Below, piece after piece: positions 1 to 7,969 of a stretch of 16,524 bases of DNA. Position 1 is the stretch's first letter. Every line of letters begins with the position of its first letter. The notes beneath the pieces were generated by a model that was not told where the DNA came from, searched no databases, and saw nothing but the letters and a program-made list of their open reading frames with translations. Origin of the DNA: Johnsonella ignava ATCC 51276 (GTDB lineage Bacteria > Bacillota > Clostridia > Lachnospirales > Lachnospiraceae); the NCBI RefSeq assembly GCF_000235445.1, contig NZ_JH378832.1, forward strand, positions 1 through 16,524, read 5' to 3'. Position numbers and translations under genes: made by a program.

Positions 1-75
<75 letters not shown>

Positions 76-347
76 ATTCTCTCATTATGCCTGCCGGCAT
101 TTGTTTCCTTTTTTACTTGGTTTTTTAGGTTTTCGTTCCTTGAAACCTGCCGCTTCTTTGCGGCAAGGTGCAGCATTTATAAACTTAAATTTCAGTTTAT
201 AAATAATATACATAAGTATACATATATATACAATATATATATAAATAAATTTATACATGCTGCATTTCTTATTGTTTTTAAGAAATTTCAGGGTTGTGTG
301 TACTGTTTAATCTTTGGTTTTCAAGGTTCTCTGCTCTTTGGAGCAAC
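76..347 (-). other. rRNA operon leader with boxA-like antitermination site and hairpins
   Basis: This AT-rich stretch lies between the proximal rRNA promoter and 16S. On the minus strand the transcript would open with a short hairpin (332-345, TGCTC/GAGCA). It continues with a boxA-like element, ACCTTGAAAACC at about 317-328, which is like the CCTTGAAAACT elements common in Firmicute rRNA leaders. A second hairpin is at 265-285 (TTTCTTA/TAAGAAA), and a GC-rich hairpin is at 148-165 (GCCGC/GCGGC with a six-base loop) about 75 bases before 16S. A long TA-rich block lies at about 205-255. These elements fit NusB/NusE-type antitermination and pre-rRNA processing, but only the sequences are seen and the functions are inferred. 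Confidence 0.6.
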
Positions 348-353
348 TTTTAG

Positions 354-382
354 AGTATAGCATGGAGAAACTTTGCTGTCAA
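354..382 (-). promoter_or_regulatory. rRNA promoter P2 (proximal)
   Basis: On the minus strand, TTGACA (382-377) is followed by a 17-base spacer and TATACT (359-354). A TG dinucleotide one base before the -10 makes it an extended -10 as well. The predicted start is near base 347, about 270 bases upstream of mature 16S. The -35 is perfect, the -10 is one base off consensus and the spacing is ideal, as expected for a stable-RNA promoter. Confidence 0.85.
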
Positions 383-554
383 GTCCCTTTTGTCCAACTC
401 CTATGATTTTTAATCTTGTTTTTTATACTCACCGTAAAAAAATCTACGGTAAACATATTATGCTGAAAACAGATCATATTGATGACTTATATACTAATAA
501 TAAAATAATGCAAAAAGTAAATAAGCGATAAGACCGGATACCCATGCAACGCCT

Positions 555-584
555 ATTATACAGGATTCTTATTTTGCTTGTCAA
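555..584 (-). promoter_or_regulatory. rRNA promoter P1 (distal)
   Basis: On the minus strand, TTGACA (584-579) is followed by an 18-base spacer and TATAAT (560-555), so both hexamers match consensus exactly. An AT-rich segment just upstream (about 590-610) could act as an UP element. The predicted start is near base 548, about 200 bases before P2, giving the usual tandem rRNA promoter pair. It lies about 40 bases downstream of the terminator at 624-690. Confidence 0.85.
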
Positions 585-623
585 TAACTAATCCTCAACA
601 TTTTATAAAAACTTCCATTTCAG

Positions 624-690
624 AAAAAACAACTCCTAAACCGTCAATTTGGGGGATAGGAATTATTTAAATTTAGAAGTTGTTTTACGG
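624..690 (-). terminator. Intrinsic terminator after the dnaX-cvpA unit
   Basis: Bases 672-686 and 626-640 form a 15-base inverted repeat with one G-U wobble around a 31-base loop. On the minus strand it ends in a run of six T (629-624). The stem is AT-rich, but the long stem plus U-tract is typical of low-GC Firmicutes. It separates the upstream protein operon from the rRNA promoters. Between it and the cvpA stop (687-807) I see no gene. Confidence 0.75.
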
Positions 691-807
691 TTTTGGTTAG
701 ATGATTTATATTGACTACTTACAGTTTATATACAAAACAGATGATAAAAGTAAGTATACACGGGATTAAACTTTTAACTAACGAATTATTTTAACCCCTG
801 AAATATA

Positions 808-1524
808 TTAATAAAAAATACTTCTAAAGATATAGGTTAATAGATTGTATTTATATAAAAATGAAAGAAACATGCTGTTTGAAATCATGCCGTATGCAGA
901 TTTTCCCCAGTTTGAACCGAGAGAAACACTTACAACCAATCCTGCAACCCATAACAATATCATACCCTGTACAAATCCGGCTACCGCTCCTGCTGTGCGA
1001 TCAACACCTTTTGCTGCCGGTATTTTTTCAAATAACTTAGCAAGCCCCATCAGAAGATGAAGCAGTATCATGCTTAATATAAATACTATAAGGCAGCATG
1101 CGATATTAATTATTATCTGACTTGTATACTGCCCTATATATTCAGTTAATTTATTTGTACCGAGTTTCTCCCATATTCTATTATCATTGCCCTTTAGCAA
1201 AGCCTTTTTAAAATCCTCCGGAATACTTAGCAATGAAATCTCAGCATTTACATCAGGACTTTCCATACTTTCATTGGATATATTATTTTGTAAATTCAGC
1301 CCTTTAACTATATGTCTTTTAATGTCCTGCTGCAGTGAGGTATTTTCTTTTAAAAATTTTCCGATATACGGAGTCGCTATATTTGAAAAAATCAGGCTTA
1401 TAATTACCAGAGAAATTGAAAGCATAATTTTAAATATACCTCTGTAATACCCGTATGCAGTCATAGCAATCAGGTATATACATACTGCCGTAGTAAGCCA
1501 GTGTACTGTAAGCCATTCCATCAT
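808..1524 (-). CDS. CvpA-family integral membrane protein
   Basis: This 238-residue protein has four likely membrane helices, at about residues 8-26, 29-50, 136-160 and 180-202. Family hallmarks are the early Gly-Tyr-Tyr-Arg-Gly motif after helix 1 and a late Gly-Val-Asp-Arg-Thr-Ala-Gly-Ala-Val-Ala-Gly-Phe-Val-Gln-Gly segment before helix 4, matching the CvpA pattern of D-R-x-x-G-x-x-x-G-x-x-x-G. A polar loop of about 80 residues (55-135) separates the two helical pairs. CvpA proteins are named for colicin V production and linked to envelope or biofilm traits; the molecular role is not settled. The start ATG overlaps the TGA of the upstream TPR gene (ATGA), with an AAGAGGAA ribosome binding site 12 bases before it, so translation is probably coupled. 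A second ATG follows directly as codon 2. Confidence 0.82.
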   Translation of the reverse strand: MMEWLTVHWLTTAVCIYLIAMTAYGYYRGIFKIMLSISLVIISLIFSNIATPYIGKFLKENTSLQQDIKRHIVKGLNLQNNISNESMESPDVNAEISLLSIPEDFKKALLKGNDNRIWEKLGTNKLTEYIGQYTSQIIINIACCLIVFILSMILLHLLMGLAKLFEKIPAAKGVDRTAGAVAGFVQGMILLWVAGLVVSVSLGSNWGKSAYGMISNSMFLSFLYKYNLLTYIFRSIFY

Positions 1525-4136
1525 GACAGAAAATGTTCCTCTTTAAGTATTAAAAATCCGTCTTTATTATATTTAGGTGAGAATATTCCAAATAACCTTT
1601 TTGTAAGCGGTGGTTTTTCAGCTTTGTCAGCTACCGCCTCTATAAGTGCTTCCGCATTTTTCCTTGTAAGTGCCATGCCGTCAGCTTCAAGCATTTCAGC
1701 CCTTTCAATCAATGCATTCATGCTTTTCCCGCTTATAACACAGTCTATAGCAGTTGCATACTGACTTGCATATTCACTGAAAGCCTCTGTGCTGAGTTCT
1801 TCCGTCTCATAAGCATCATCACGCATACCGCCGTCCTGCATCTCCATGCCTTCGTTATAACCTTGATTATAGCCCTCATCCATATTCTGATTATATCCCG
1901 CCTCATCATAAGCAGGCTCACCCTGGTACTGAGCATCATATCCGTTTTGTTCATAGCCTTGAGAAGCATAGCCCTCATCAGTATAACCGGCACTGCCATA
2001 GTCCATGTTGTCATTATACATATTATCATAACCCTGAGAGTCATAATCCGGGCTGTTTGCAGGCACTCCTTCCTGTACTATATCATCACCGAAAATATTC
2101 TTTTTAGGAGGTTCTTGATACATTTCCTGAGGCATTTGCGATGCCTGCCCGGAAAAACCGCCGGCTGCCGGCATATCTTCATAATTGTCTGCATTTAAAT
2201 CATCCTGCGGTATTTTTGAATCTAAACCGAAGTTATTTTCATACACCTGCGCAGAAGCCTCTGCATAACTGTCAATATATTCCGACTCCTGCTGCCCGCT
2301 GGTATAAACGTCTTCATTTCCTGCAACCGGTGCGCTATCAACCGTCTGTTCCCGGGCAGCATATACCCCTTCATTTGCCAGTTTTACAGTATTTTCCTCA
2401 GGAGCGGCATTTTGAACCATATCCTGATTTTGAGGCATCTCGCTTTCACCGTCTCCAGCCTCTCTTATATCCTGATTCCTTTTTATATACGCCTGAGGAT
2501 CTATACCGCACAGCTTTGCAAAATCAGGATATTCATCAATCAGCATTTCTATCTGGAGATGATTATCTATAAATACTATATTAAGCTCATCAGGAAAATC
2601 TTTAAGTATATCAAGCAGATCTTCTATACTCTTCTTACTTAAATCTCCGGCTTCCTCAACTATAAGATCCTTATCTCCTATTCTTTCAAATGAGGCAAAT
2701 ACTCCCTTTTCATTTAATTTTTGCGCTTTTATCTTAATAACCTGATTCTTTTTGCCTGTTCTTACATGAGCTTTTTTAATCCTTGATATAGCCGTATTTA
2801 AACCTTCCTCAGGATCTTTTGCTTCAATCATACTTATGTTTAAAAGCTCGTCAAAATCATCAAGCTCAATCAGATCAACACCCATGCTGTTTGCTTCATT
2901 ATTTGATGGATTTGATGGGGACTCATTTGCGGCATTTGATGAAGACGCATCTACAGCCGTGTCGTTCCTCATATCCGTATAACTTTCAAATGAATTTAAA
3001 TACCCATTTGCACCGGCTCCTTCAATAGGAGCTGTTCTATATTCCGCCTGTGCCGTCGCATTTCTTATATTATTTTCCTGCTCTGCTATATCCCTTTTTA
3101 CATTTTCCTCAGGCTGTTCCTCTATCGAAATAACTGATTTAATATCATCAAGCACCTTTGTTTTTTCAGCTTCAAAGGTTTCTGCCTTACCATCATTTTT
3201 TATATCGGAAATCTCTCTTTTAAGCCTTTCTCTTTCTTCAAGTTCCCTCATATATGCATCGGTTTCATCTTCATTAAAATCCGAATTATTAACTTGAGAT
3301 TCTTTTTCAGGCTGTGTATCGTTATTATAAGAAGCACCGTTTAAATCATCATATGAATTTTCTGCAGACTTGTCAGGCTCTGATGTTTCTTCGCTTTGTA
3401 CAGCCTCACTGCGGTAATCATCGCTTTTCGGCTCCAAAACGTCCTCATGCCTGTCATATAATGCAGTTTTAGGCAGTATATCGTCATCTTCAGCAGATTC
3501 ATTAAATCTTTCCTCAAGTTGATCTTTATTTTCAATTAAGCTCTGCTGATATTCACTTAAAGGCACTCCTTCACCTTCCGTTTTAAGTGCCATAGCATTT
3601 TCAACATACTCTCCAAAACCAAACATAAGCATTATGCTGTCGCAGGTTTTTATACATTCTTCCGAACGCCCAGCATCATGATAAAGTTCCGCAAGCTCGT
3701 ACATCCATTTTTCATTAATTTCTATGCCATTATATGCCTCAAGAGTAGTAATAAGCTGTTCAAGCGGTGCACCCTTTTCCTTCATTATAAGATAACGCAG
3801 CAGATACGCTCTGCTGTCCTCAGGAGCAAGTTCATTAAACTCATTATAATAAGCTTCCGCTTCGGCTATATTGCCCTCCTTTAAGGCAAGTGTAGTCAGT
3901 CTGTAAAGGAGATGCTTTCCTACAGGCACCCTCTCAAAGGCAAGGAGAAGTATCTCCTTTGCCTCACTGTAATCATTTACATTTTCATAAATTTCAGACA
4001 CCAGAGAGAGAAGACTTGAATTGTGAACTCTTCTCCAATCTATACTGTCCGCTATTTTCATTGCAGTTTTATAATCCTTTGACTTGGCAAGCTTCTTTAA
4101 CTGCTCAACCTTTATATTAAGCTCATATTTATCCAT
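1521..4136 (-). CDS. Large TPR protein with a disordered acidic middle and a Tyr/Gly-rich tail
   Basis: This 871-residue, apparently cytoplasmic protein has no signal peptide or membrane helix. Residues 1-190 read as tetratricopeptide helices (for example the Asp-Tyr-Ser-Glu-Ala-Lys-Glu-Ile-Leu-Leu and Gly-Asn-Ile-Ala-Glu-Ala-Glu-Ala-Tyr-Tyr segments), a protein-binding scaffold. Residues 200-415 are acidic, Glu/Asp/Asn-rich and probably disordered, with a short coiled-coil-like stretch near 295-330. Residues of about 418-555 look folded; the order Leu-Ile-Val-Glu-Glu-Ala-Gly followed by Asn-Ile-Val-Phe-Ile-Asp-Asn recalls the distal half of AAA-type ATPases, but I see no Walker A, so any ATPase activity is doubtful. 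A Tyr/Gly/Asn/Asp-rich tract (about 697-770) precedes a conserved-looking C-terminal domain (775-871). The ribosome binding site CAGGAG is nine bases before ATG. It follows recR by 33 bases and overlaps cvpA. I do not recognise a named function. Confidence 0.75.
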   Translation of the reverse strand: MDKYELNIKVEQLKKLAKSKDYKTAMKIADSIDWRRVHNSSLLSLVSEIYENVNDYSEAKEILLLAFERVPVGKHLLYRLTTLALKEGNIAEAEAYYNEFNELAPEDSRAYLLRYLIMKEKGAPLEQLITTLEAYNGIEINEKWMYELAELYHDAGRSEECIKTCDSIMLMFGFGEYVENAMALKTEGEGVPLSEYQQSLIENKDQLEERFNESAEDDDILPKTALYDRHEDVLEPKSDDYRSEAVQSEETSEPDKSAENSYDDLNGASYNNDTQPEKESQVNNSDFNEDETDAYMRELEERERLKREISDIKNDGKAETFEAEKTKVLDDIKSVISIEEQPEENVKRDIAEQENNIRNATAQAEYRTAPIEGAGANGYLNSFESYTDMRNDTAVDASSSNAANESPSNPSNNEANSMGVDLIELDDFDELLNISMIEAKDPEEGLNTAISRIKKAHVRTGKKNQVIKIKAQKLNEKGVFASFERIGDKDLIVEEAGDLSKKSIEDLLDILKDFPDELNIVFIDNHLQIEMLIDEYPDFAKLCGIDPQAYIKRNQDIREAGDGESEMPQNQDMVQNAAPEENTVKLANEGVYAAREQTVDSAPVAGNEDVYTSGQQESEYIDSYAEASAQVYENNFGLDSKIPQDDLNADNYEDMPAAGGFSGQASQMPQEMYQEPPKKNIFGDDIVQEGVPANSPDYDSQGYDNMYNDNMDYGSAGYTDEGYASQGYEQNGYDAQYQGEPAYDEAGYNQNMDEGYNQGYNEGMEMQDGGMRDDAYETEELSTEAFSEYASQYATAIDCVISGKSMNALIERAEMLEADGMALTRKNAEALIEAVADKAEKPPLTKRLFGIFSPKYNKDGFLILKEEHFLS
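1845..2045 (-). repeat. Low-complexity Tyr/Gly/Asn/Asp-rich coding tract
   Basis: Within the TPR protein, about 67 residues consist largely of degenerate Gly-Tyr-x-x-x and Tyr-Asn-x-x-x units such as Asp-Glu-Gly-Tyr-Ala-Ser-Gln-Gly-Tyr and Glu-Gly-Tyr-Asn-Gln-Gly-Tyr-Asn-Glu-Gly. The units are not identical at DNA level, so this is an imperfect amino-acid repeat. Composition is prion-like: aromatic plus Gly/Asn/Gln with acidic spacers. Confidence 0.7.
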
Positions 4137-4169
4137 AATAAGTTTCTCCTGTTTACATTATTGTCATTA

Positions 4170-4766
4170 TTACAGCTCAACTCTTCCGTCAAGCGCTCTA
4201 AGCAGAGTAACCTCATCTATGTATTCAAGATCCCCGCCCACAGGTATTCCGCTTGCTATGCGGCTTACCTTTATTCCTGTAGGTTTAACCAACTTTGCTA
4301 TATACATAGCTGTAGTTTCCCCCTCAAGTGTAGAGTTGGTGGCTATAATAAGCTCCTTTACCTCTGATTCAAGTCTTTTTATAAGCTCTTTAAGCTTTAT
4401 ATCATTTGGACCTATCCCAAGCATCGGTGATATAGCTCCATGAAGCACATGGTATACACCTTCAAACCTTCCTGTTTTTTCATATGCTGCAAGATCTCTG
4501 CTGTTTTCCACAACCATTATAGTTTTTTGATCCCGATTTTTACTTGCACATATAGGGCATATTTCTCTGTCAGTTAATGTACAGCATAAACTGCAGTATC
4601 TTATATTTTTTTTTGCATTTTGAATTGAGAAAATCAGGCTTTCAGCCTGCTCCTTGGGCATATTTATGATATGGAACGCAAGCCTGTGTGCCGATTTCAG
4701 TCCCACTCCGGGCAGCCTTGAAAGTTCTTCTATGAGTCTGCTTATATACTCACTGTAATAATCCAT
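4170..4766 (-). CDS. recR: Recombination mediator protein RecR
   Basis: The protein is 198 residues, the family's usual length. RecR works with RecO (and RecF) to load RecA on SSB-coated gaps during recombinational repair. In order it shows an N-terminal helix-hairpin-helix (about 8-30, with Leu-Pro-Gly-Val-Gly), a four-cysteine zinc finger (Cys58-x2-Cys61 and Cys70-x2-Cys73), a Toprim domain starting at Ile83-Met-Val-Val-Glu87 and including Leu-His-Gly-Ala-Ile-Ser-Pro, and a C-terminal Walker-B-like Gly-Gly-Asp-Leu-Glu-Tyr-Ile-Asp-Glu-Val-Thr-Leu. All key residues appear intact. It starts nine bases after the ebfC stop with no clear Shine-Dalgarno sequence, so translation probably depends on coupling to ebfC. 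The dnaX-ebfC-recR order is the classic bacterial arrangement. Confidence 0.97.
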   Translation of the reverse strand: MDYYSEYISRLIEELSRLPGVGLKSAHRLAFHIINMPKEQAESLIFSIQNAKKNIRYCSLCCTLTDREICPICASKNRDQKTIMVVENSRDLAAYEKTGRFEGVYHVLHGAISPMLGIGPNDIKLKELIKRLESEVKELIIATNSTLEGETTAMYIAKLVKPTGIKVSRIASGIPVGGDLEYIDEVTLLRALDGRVEL

Positions 4767-4775
4767 ACTGTTTTT

Positions 4776-5117
4776 TTAAAGCTGTATATCAGCACCCAAA
4801 CCCATATTTCCCATCTTGCCGGGATCCTGTGAGTCCATATTTCTAAGCGCCTCATTAGCTGCCGCCATTATAAGATCTTCAAGCATTTCCACATCATCTG
4901 CATCTACCGCTGCAGGATCTATCTTTACCTTAAGCACCTCTTTTTTCCCTGATACCTTAACAAGCACCGCACCGCCTCCTGCAGTGCCTTCAAATTCCGT
5001 CTCCTCAAATTCCCTGGTCTTTTCTTCAAGCTGCTTCTGCAGTTTCTGTGCCTGCTTCATAAGGTTATTCATATTGCCGGGCATCATACCTCCCGGAAAA
5101 CCTCCACGTCTTGCCAT
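4776..5117 (-). CDS. ebfC: YbaB/EbfC-family nucleoid-associated protein
   Basis: The protein is 113 residues, normal for the family. These small dimeric proteins bind DNA and are almost always encoded between dnaX and recR, as here. The N-terminus is Gly/Met-rich (Pro-Gly-Gly-Met-Met-Pro-Gly-Asn-Met-Asn) and leads into the typical helix Leu-Met-Lys-Gln-Ala-Gln-Lys-Leu-Gln-Lys-Gln. The beta strands with Gly-Thr-Ala-Gly-Gly-Gly-Ala-Val follow, then Lys-Ile-Asp-Pro-Ala-Ala-Val-Asp and a C-terminal helix ending in a flexible Gly/Met tail. The ribosome binding site AAAGGAG lies eight bases before ATG. The gene begins 18 bases after dnaX ends. Confidence 0.95.
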   Translation of the reverse strand: MARRGGFPGGMMPGNMNNLMKQAQKLQKQLEEKTREFEETEFEGTAGGGAVLVKVSGKKEVLKVKIDPAAVDADDVEMLEDLIMAAANEALRNMDSQDPGKMGNMGLGADIQL

Positions 5118-5135
5118 ATCTTAATCTCCTTTTAA

Positions 5136-6755
5136 TCAATTAAAATCAATTTTATCTTTTTCTATTTCTATATCCATATTTATATCTTCATTATTTAAAA
5201 GATCCTCTTGTGATAAATACTGTGTATTCACAATCTCATATTCGTCAGCAAGTCTGATTTTAAATTCAAACTCTCTGCCGTACTTGTTCCTTACCTTTTC
5301 TTTTATTATATCAAGGTAATCCTCCCTGTTTGCCCATGCATAGTATTCCTTTTGTGTAAACACTATATTCAGCACTTCTCTGCCGACAGGTTCTATATAA
5401 GTATCCTTAAAAAATGATCCGACTGAAGCTCCAATCTCCTCGATAAGCCTTGACCAGTCTCCTCTGAGCATCATAAAATCATCATATTCAGCCTTAGGAA
5501 GTACCTTTTTTAAAGGTTTTTTCTCCTTGTCATTTGTTTTATCTACCCTATCATTTTTATTCAGAGGTATATCCGTATTAAAGGAGCCATATCCGGCTGA
5601 GAGCTTTTCAATACTGCTTTCAATGTCTGATATTCTTTCAAATACGGCATCTTTATCAAGATCCATCTGAGGAGTACACAGTTTTATAGTTGCAAGTTCA
5701 ACCATAACTCTTTTACTCTCACTTGATCTAAGGCGATTCGCAAGCTCTGAAAAAATCCTTATATATCTCATCAAAGAAGATTTTGATACTCTTTTAGCAT
5801 ACTCCGACATGCTTTTTGACATTTCTGCCGAAATATCAACCAGATTTTTATAGTCTGCAGCGGATTTTATTATAAGCAGATTTCTCATATACCATATAAA
5901 ATCCGACACAAAACGTCCTGCCTCCTTACCCTGCATAAATGCCTCATCAAGCACATATAAAGCTTTGGCAACATCATTGCCGAGTATCGCCTCAAAAAGC
6001 TCATTAAATATACCTGTGTCGGCAGTACCGAGTATCTCAAGCACATCTTCATAGGTTATAGCTTCTCCAGCCTTAAATGCCGCACATTCGTCTAAAAGAC
6101 TGAGTGCATCACGCATAGCACCGTCTGCTCTCTTTGCTGTATATTCCAAAGCCTTTTCTTCAATATCAATCTTTTCCTCATTGCATAAAAACTTCATTCT
6201 TTGAACCATAGCAGCTGTTTCTATACGTCTCAAATCATATCTTTGACATCTTGAAGCCACCGTTACGGGAATTTTATACGCTTCAGTTGTAGCAAGTATA
6301 AATATAACATATCCGGGCGGCTCCTCAAGCGTTTTAAGCAGTGCATTAAAAGCCGATACAGACAGCATATGCACCTCGTCTATTATAAATACCCTATATT
6401 TTCCGACAGCGGGGGGATATGATGTCTGCTCCTTTATGGCTCTTACATCATCAACTCCGTTGTTTGAAGCCGCATCAAGCTCAATTACATTCATTGAACT
6501 GTCATTTAATATACTCATGCATACAGGGCATTTATTACAAGGTTCACCATTAACCGGATTTTCACAATTTACCGCTCTTGCCATAATCTTTGCAAGACTG
6601 GTTTTCCCGGTTCCTCTGGTTCCACAAAAAAGATATGCATGACCGATCCTGCCGGACTTTATTTGGTTTTTAAGGGTCCTGCAAACCGCCTGCTGACCTA
6701 CCACCTCATCAAATGTTGCAGGTCTCCATCTGCGGTATAATGCGGTATATGACAT
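5136..6755 (-). CDS. dnaX: DNA polymerase III subunit tau (and probably gamma)
   Basis: The 539-residue clamp-loader ATPase opens and places the beta sliding clamp and, as tau, tethers polymerase and helicase. Visible motifs are Walker A Gly45-Thr-Arg-Gly-Thr-Gly-Lys-Thr-Ser53, a zinc site Cys64, Cys73, Cys76, Cys79, the Walker B Asp126-Glu-Val-His129, and the SRC sensor within Val-Ala-Ser-Arg-Cys-Gln-Arg near residue 170. Domains I-III end near residue 370. Beyond that is a Lys/Asp-rich linker and the tau-specific C-terminal domain. ATG follows an AAAGGTAAAGG ribosome binding site. A -1 frameshift signal at codons 415-417 would yield a second product of about 420 residues that keeps the ATPase and oligomerisation domains and loses the tau domain, close to the length of E. 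coli gamma. It heads the tightly packed dnaX-ebfC-recR-TPR-cvpA run. Confidence 0.97.
   Translation of the reverse strand: MSYTALYRRWRPATFDEVVGQQAVCRTLKNQIKSGRIGHAYLFCGTRGTGKTSLAKIMARAVNCENPVNGEPCNKCPVCMSILNDSSMNVIELDAASNNGVDDVRAIKEQTSYPPAVGKYRVFIIDEVHMLSVSAFNALLKTLEEPPGYVIFILATTEAYKIPVTVASRCQRYDLRRIETAAMVQRMKFLCNEEKIDIEEKALEYTAKRADGAMRDALSLLDECAAFKAGEAITYEDVLEILGTADTGIFNELFEAILGNDVAKALYVLDEAFMQGKEAGRFVSDFIWYMRNLLIIKSAADYKNLVDISAEMSKSMSEYAKRVSKSSLMRYIRIFSELANRLRSSESKRVMVELATIKLCTPQMDLDKDAVFERISDIESSIEKLSAGYGSFNTDIPLNKNDRVDKTNDKEKKPLKKVLPKAEYDDFMMLRGDWSRLIEEIGASVGSFFKDTYIEPVGREVLNIVFTQKEYYAWANREDYLDIIKEKVRNKYGREFEFKIRLADEYEIVNTQYLSQEDLLNNEDINMDIEIEKDKIDFN
5494..5528 (-). promoter_or_regulatory. 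Candidate programmed -1 ribosomal frameshift site in dnaX
   Basis: On the minus strand the heptamer A AAA AAG sits in the correct zero frame (codons Leu415-Lys416-Lys417, bases 5511-5505). A Shine-Dalgarno-like AAGGAG (5528-5523) lies 11 bases upstream, the position of the stimulator in E. coli dnaX. After a -1 slip the ribosome reads Gly-Thr-Ser and then TAA (5496-5494). I see no strong downstream hairpin. Transcript slippage on the six-A run would be an alternative route to a similar product. Confidence 0.65.
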
Positions 6756-6874
6756 ACCTTTACCTTTCTTTTTATTTAATACTTGTACACATTACTTTTC
6801 AGGCTTTAAATATACAATCTATAAAATAAATTTATTTAATACAAATGTTTTAAACTTATACCTACCGTGTTTAA

Positions 6875-7951
6875 TCATTTGTCGCCAAAACATATACCTA
6901 TACTTCTTGCCTCTTTTATTATAGAAGCTTTCGGATCAACCGTCTTCAGCCTGCCTGCCGTTTCAGAAAGCGGTATGCTTGTGATTTCATCTCCCAACAC
7001 CGCAACCATCCTTCCAAATTCTTTATCTTTATAAAGCTGCATAGCTTTTGCACCTATCCTTGTTGAGAGTATCCTGTCAAAAGGTGTAGGTGTTCCTCCT
7101 CTCTGCATATGCCCCGGAACGGTAACCCTTACCTCCTGCCCTGTAAGCTCCGATATCTGTGCACCGACCTCATAAGCAACAGAAGGATATTTTCTGTTTT
7201 TAAGTTTTTCTTTCTGTTCCTTTTTGCCAAGCTTCGCAGTTTCCTTTGAAATCGCACCTTCCGCCACCGCAAGTATTGAATATTTCTTTCCCTGAAGTGT
7301 CCTCTCATTTATTGCACCTGTTACAATCCTTATATCATACGGTATCTCAGGAATCAGTATTATATCGGCACCTGAGGATATACCTGCATAAAGTGTGAGC
7401 CATCCAACCTTATGACCCATTACTTCAACTATAAAGACCCTGCCATGTGAGGCTGCAGTAGTATGTATATTGTCCAAGACCGTAGTCGCCATAGCAAGTG
7501 CACTATGAAATCCGAACGTCATATCGGTGCCGTAAAGATCATTATCAATAGTTTTAGGAAGACCTATTATGTTAAGCCCTTCTTCACTTAAAAGATTTGC
7601 AGTCTTCTGGCTCCCGTTTCCTCCCAGAACAAAAATGCAGTCAAGTTTAAGGTTTTTGTAGTTTTTCTTCATCTCATCAACCTTGTCAATACCGTCCGCC
7701 TCAACAACCCTCATAAGCTTAAAAGGCTGCCGACTTGTGCCGAGTATAGTGCCGCCACGCATTAAAAGTCCGGAAAAACACTCAGGTGCCATAACTGTAT
7801 AATCTCCCTTTATAAGCCCCTTGTAACCATCCTTAAAGCCTATGATTTCCATGTCCTCATAATTGCTGTAAAGAGCTTTTGCCAGACCTCTCATAACCGC
7901 ATTCAGTGCCTGACAATCTCCACCGCTTGTAAGCAACCCTACTCTGCGCAT
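6875..7951 (-). CDS. pfkA: 6-phosphofructokinase, clostridial type with PKTIDND motif
   Basis: The 358-residue cytoplasmic enzyme phosphorylates fructose 6-phosphate to the 1,6-bisphosphate, the committed step of glycolysis. It shows the nucleotide loop Ser-Gly-Gly-Asp12-Cys, Gly-Gly-Asn112-Gly113-Ser, the catalytic Pro-Lys133-Thr-Ile-Asp136-Asn-Asp138, a Met-Gly-His-Lys-Val-Gly-Trp-Leu segment, and the His-Met-Gln-Arg-Gly-Gly-Thr-Pro-Thr-Pro-Phe-Asp signature near the C-terminus. In this family Gly at the 113 position goes with ATP, and Asp there with pyrophosphate. Lys133 replaces the Gly of E. coli PfkA and is seen in pyrophosphate enzymes and in some ATP-using actinobacterial and clostridial ones. 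ATP use is therefore favoured but not proven. AGGAGG lies about six bases before ATG. A promoter (8004-8032) and a UTR hairpin precede it; 119 AT-rich bases separate it from dnaX. Confidence 0.93.
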   Translation of the reverse strand: MRRVGLLTSGGDCQALNAVMRGLAKALYSNYEDMEIIGFKDGYKGLIKGDYTVMAPECFSGLLMRGGTILGTSRQPFKLMRVVEADGIDKVDEMKKNYKNLKLDCIFVLGGNGSQKTANLLSEEGLNIIGLPKTIDNDLYGTDMTFGFHSALAMATTVLDNIHTTAASHGRVFIVEVMGHKVGWLTLYAGISSGADIILIPEIPYDIRIVTGAINERTLQGKKYSILAVAEGAISKETAKLGKKEQKEKLKNRKYPSVAYEVGAQISELTGQEVRVTVPGHMQRGGTPTPFDRILSTRIGAKAMQLYKDKEFGRMVAVLGDEITSIPLSETAGRLKTVDPKASIIKEARSIGICFGDK

Positions 7952-7969
7952 AAGATTTCCTCCTTTTAC

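Noticed and set aside
1745..3028. Several 60-140 codon frames within the large TPR gene on both strands
   Set aside because: They are other-frame shadows of the repetitive Tyr/Gly/Asp-rich and acidic coding sequence and lack start signals; the 871-codon frame explains the region.
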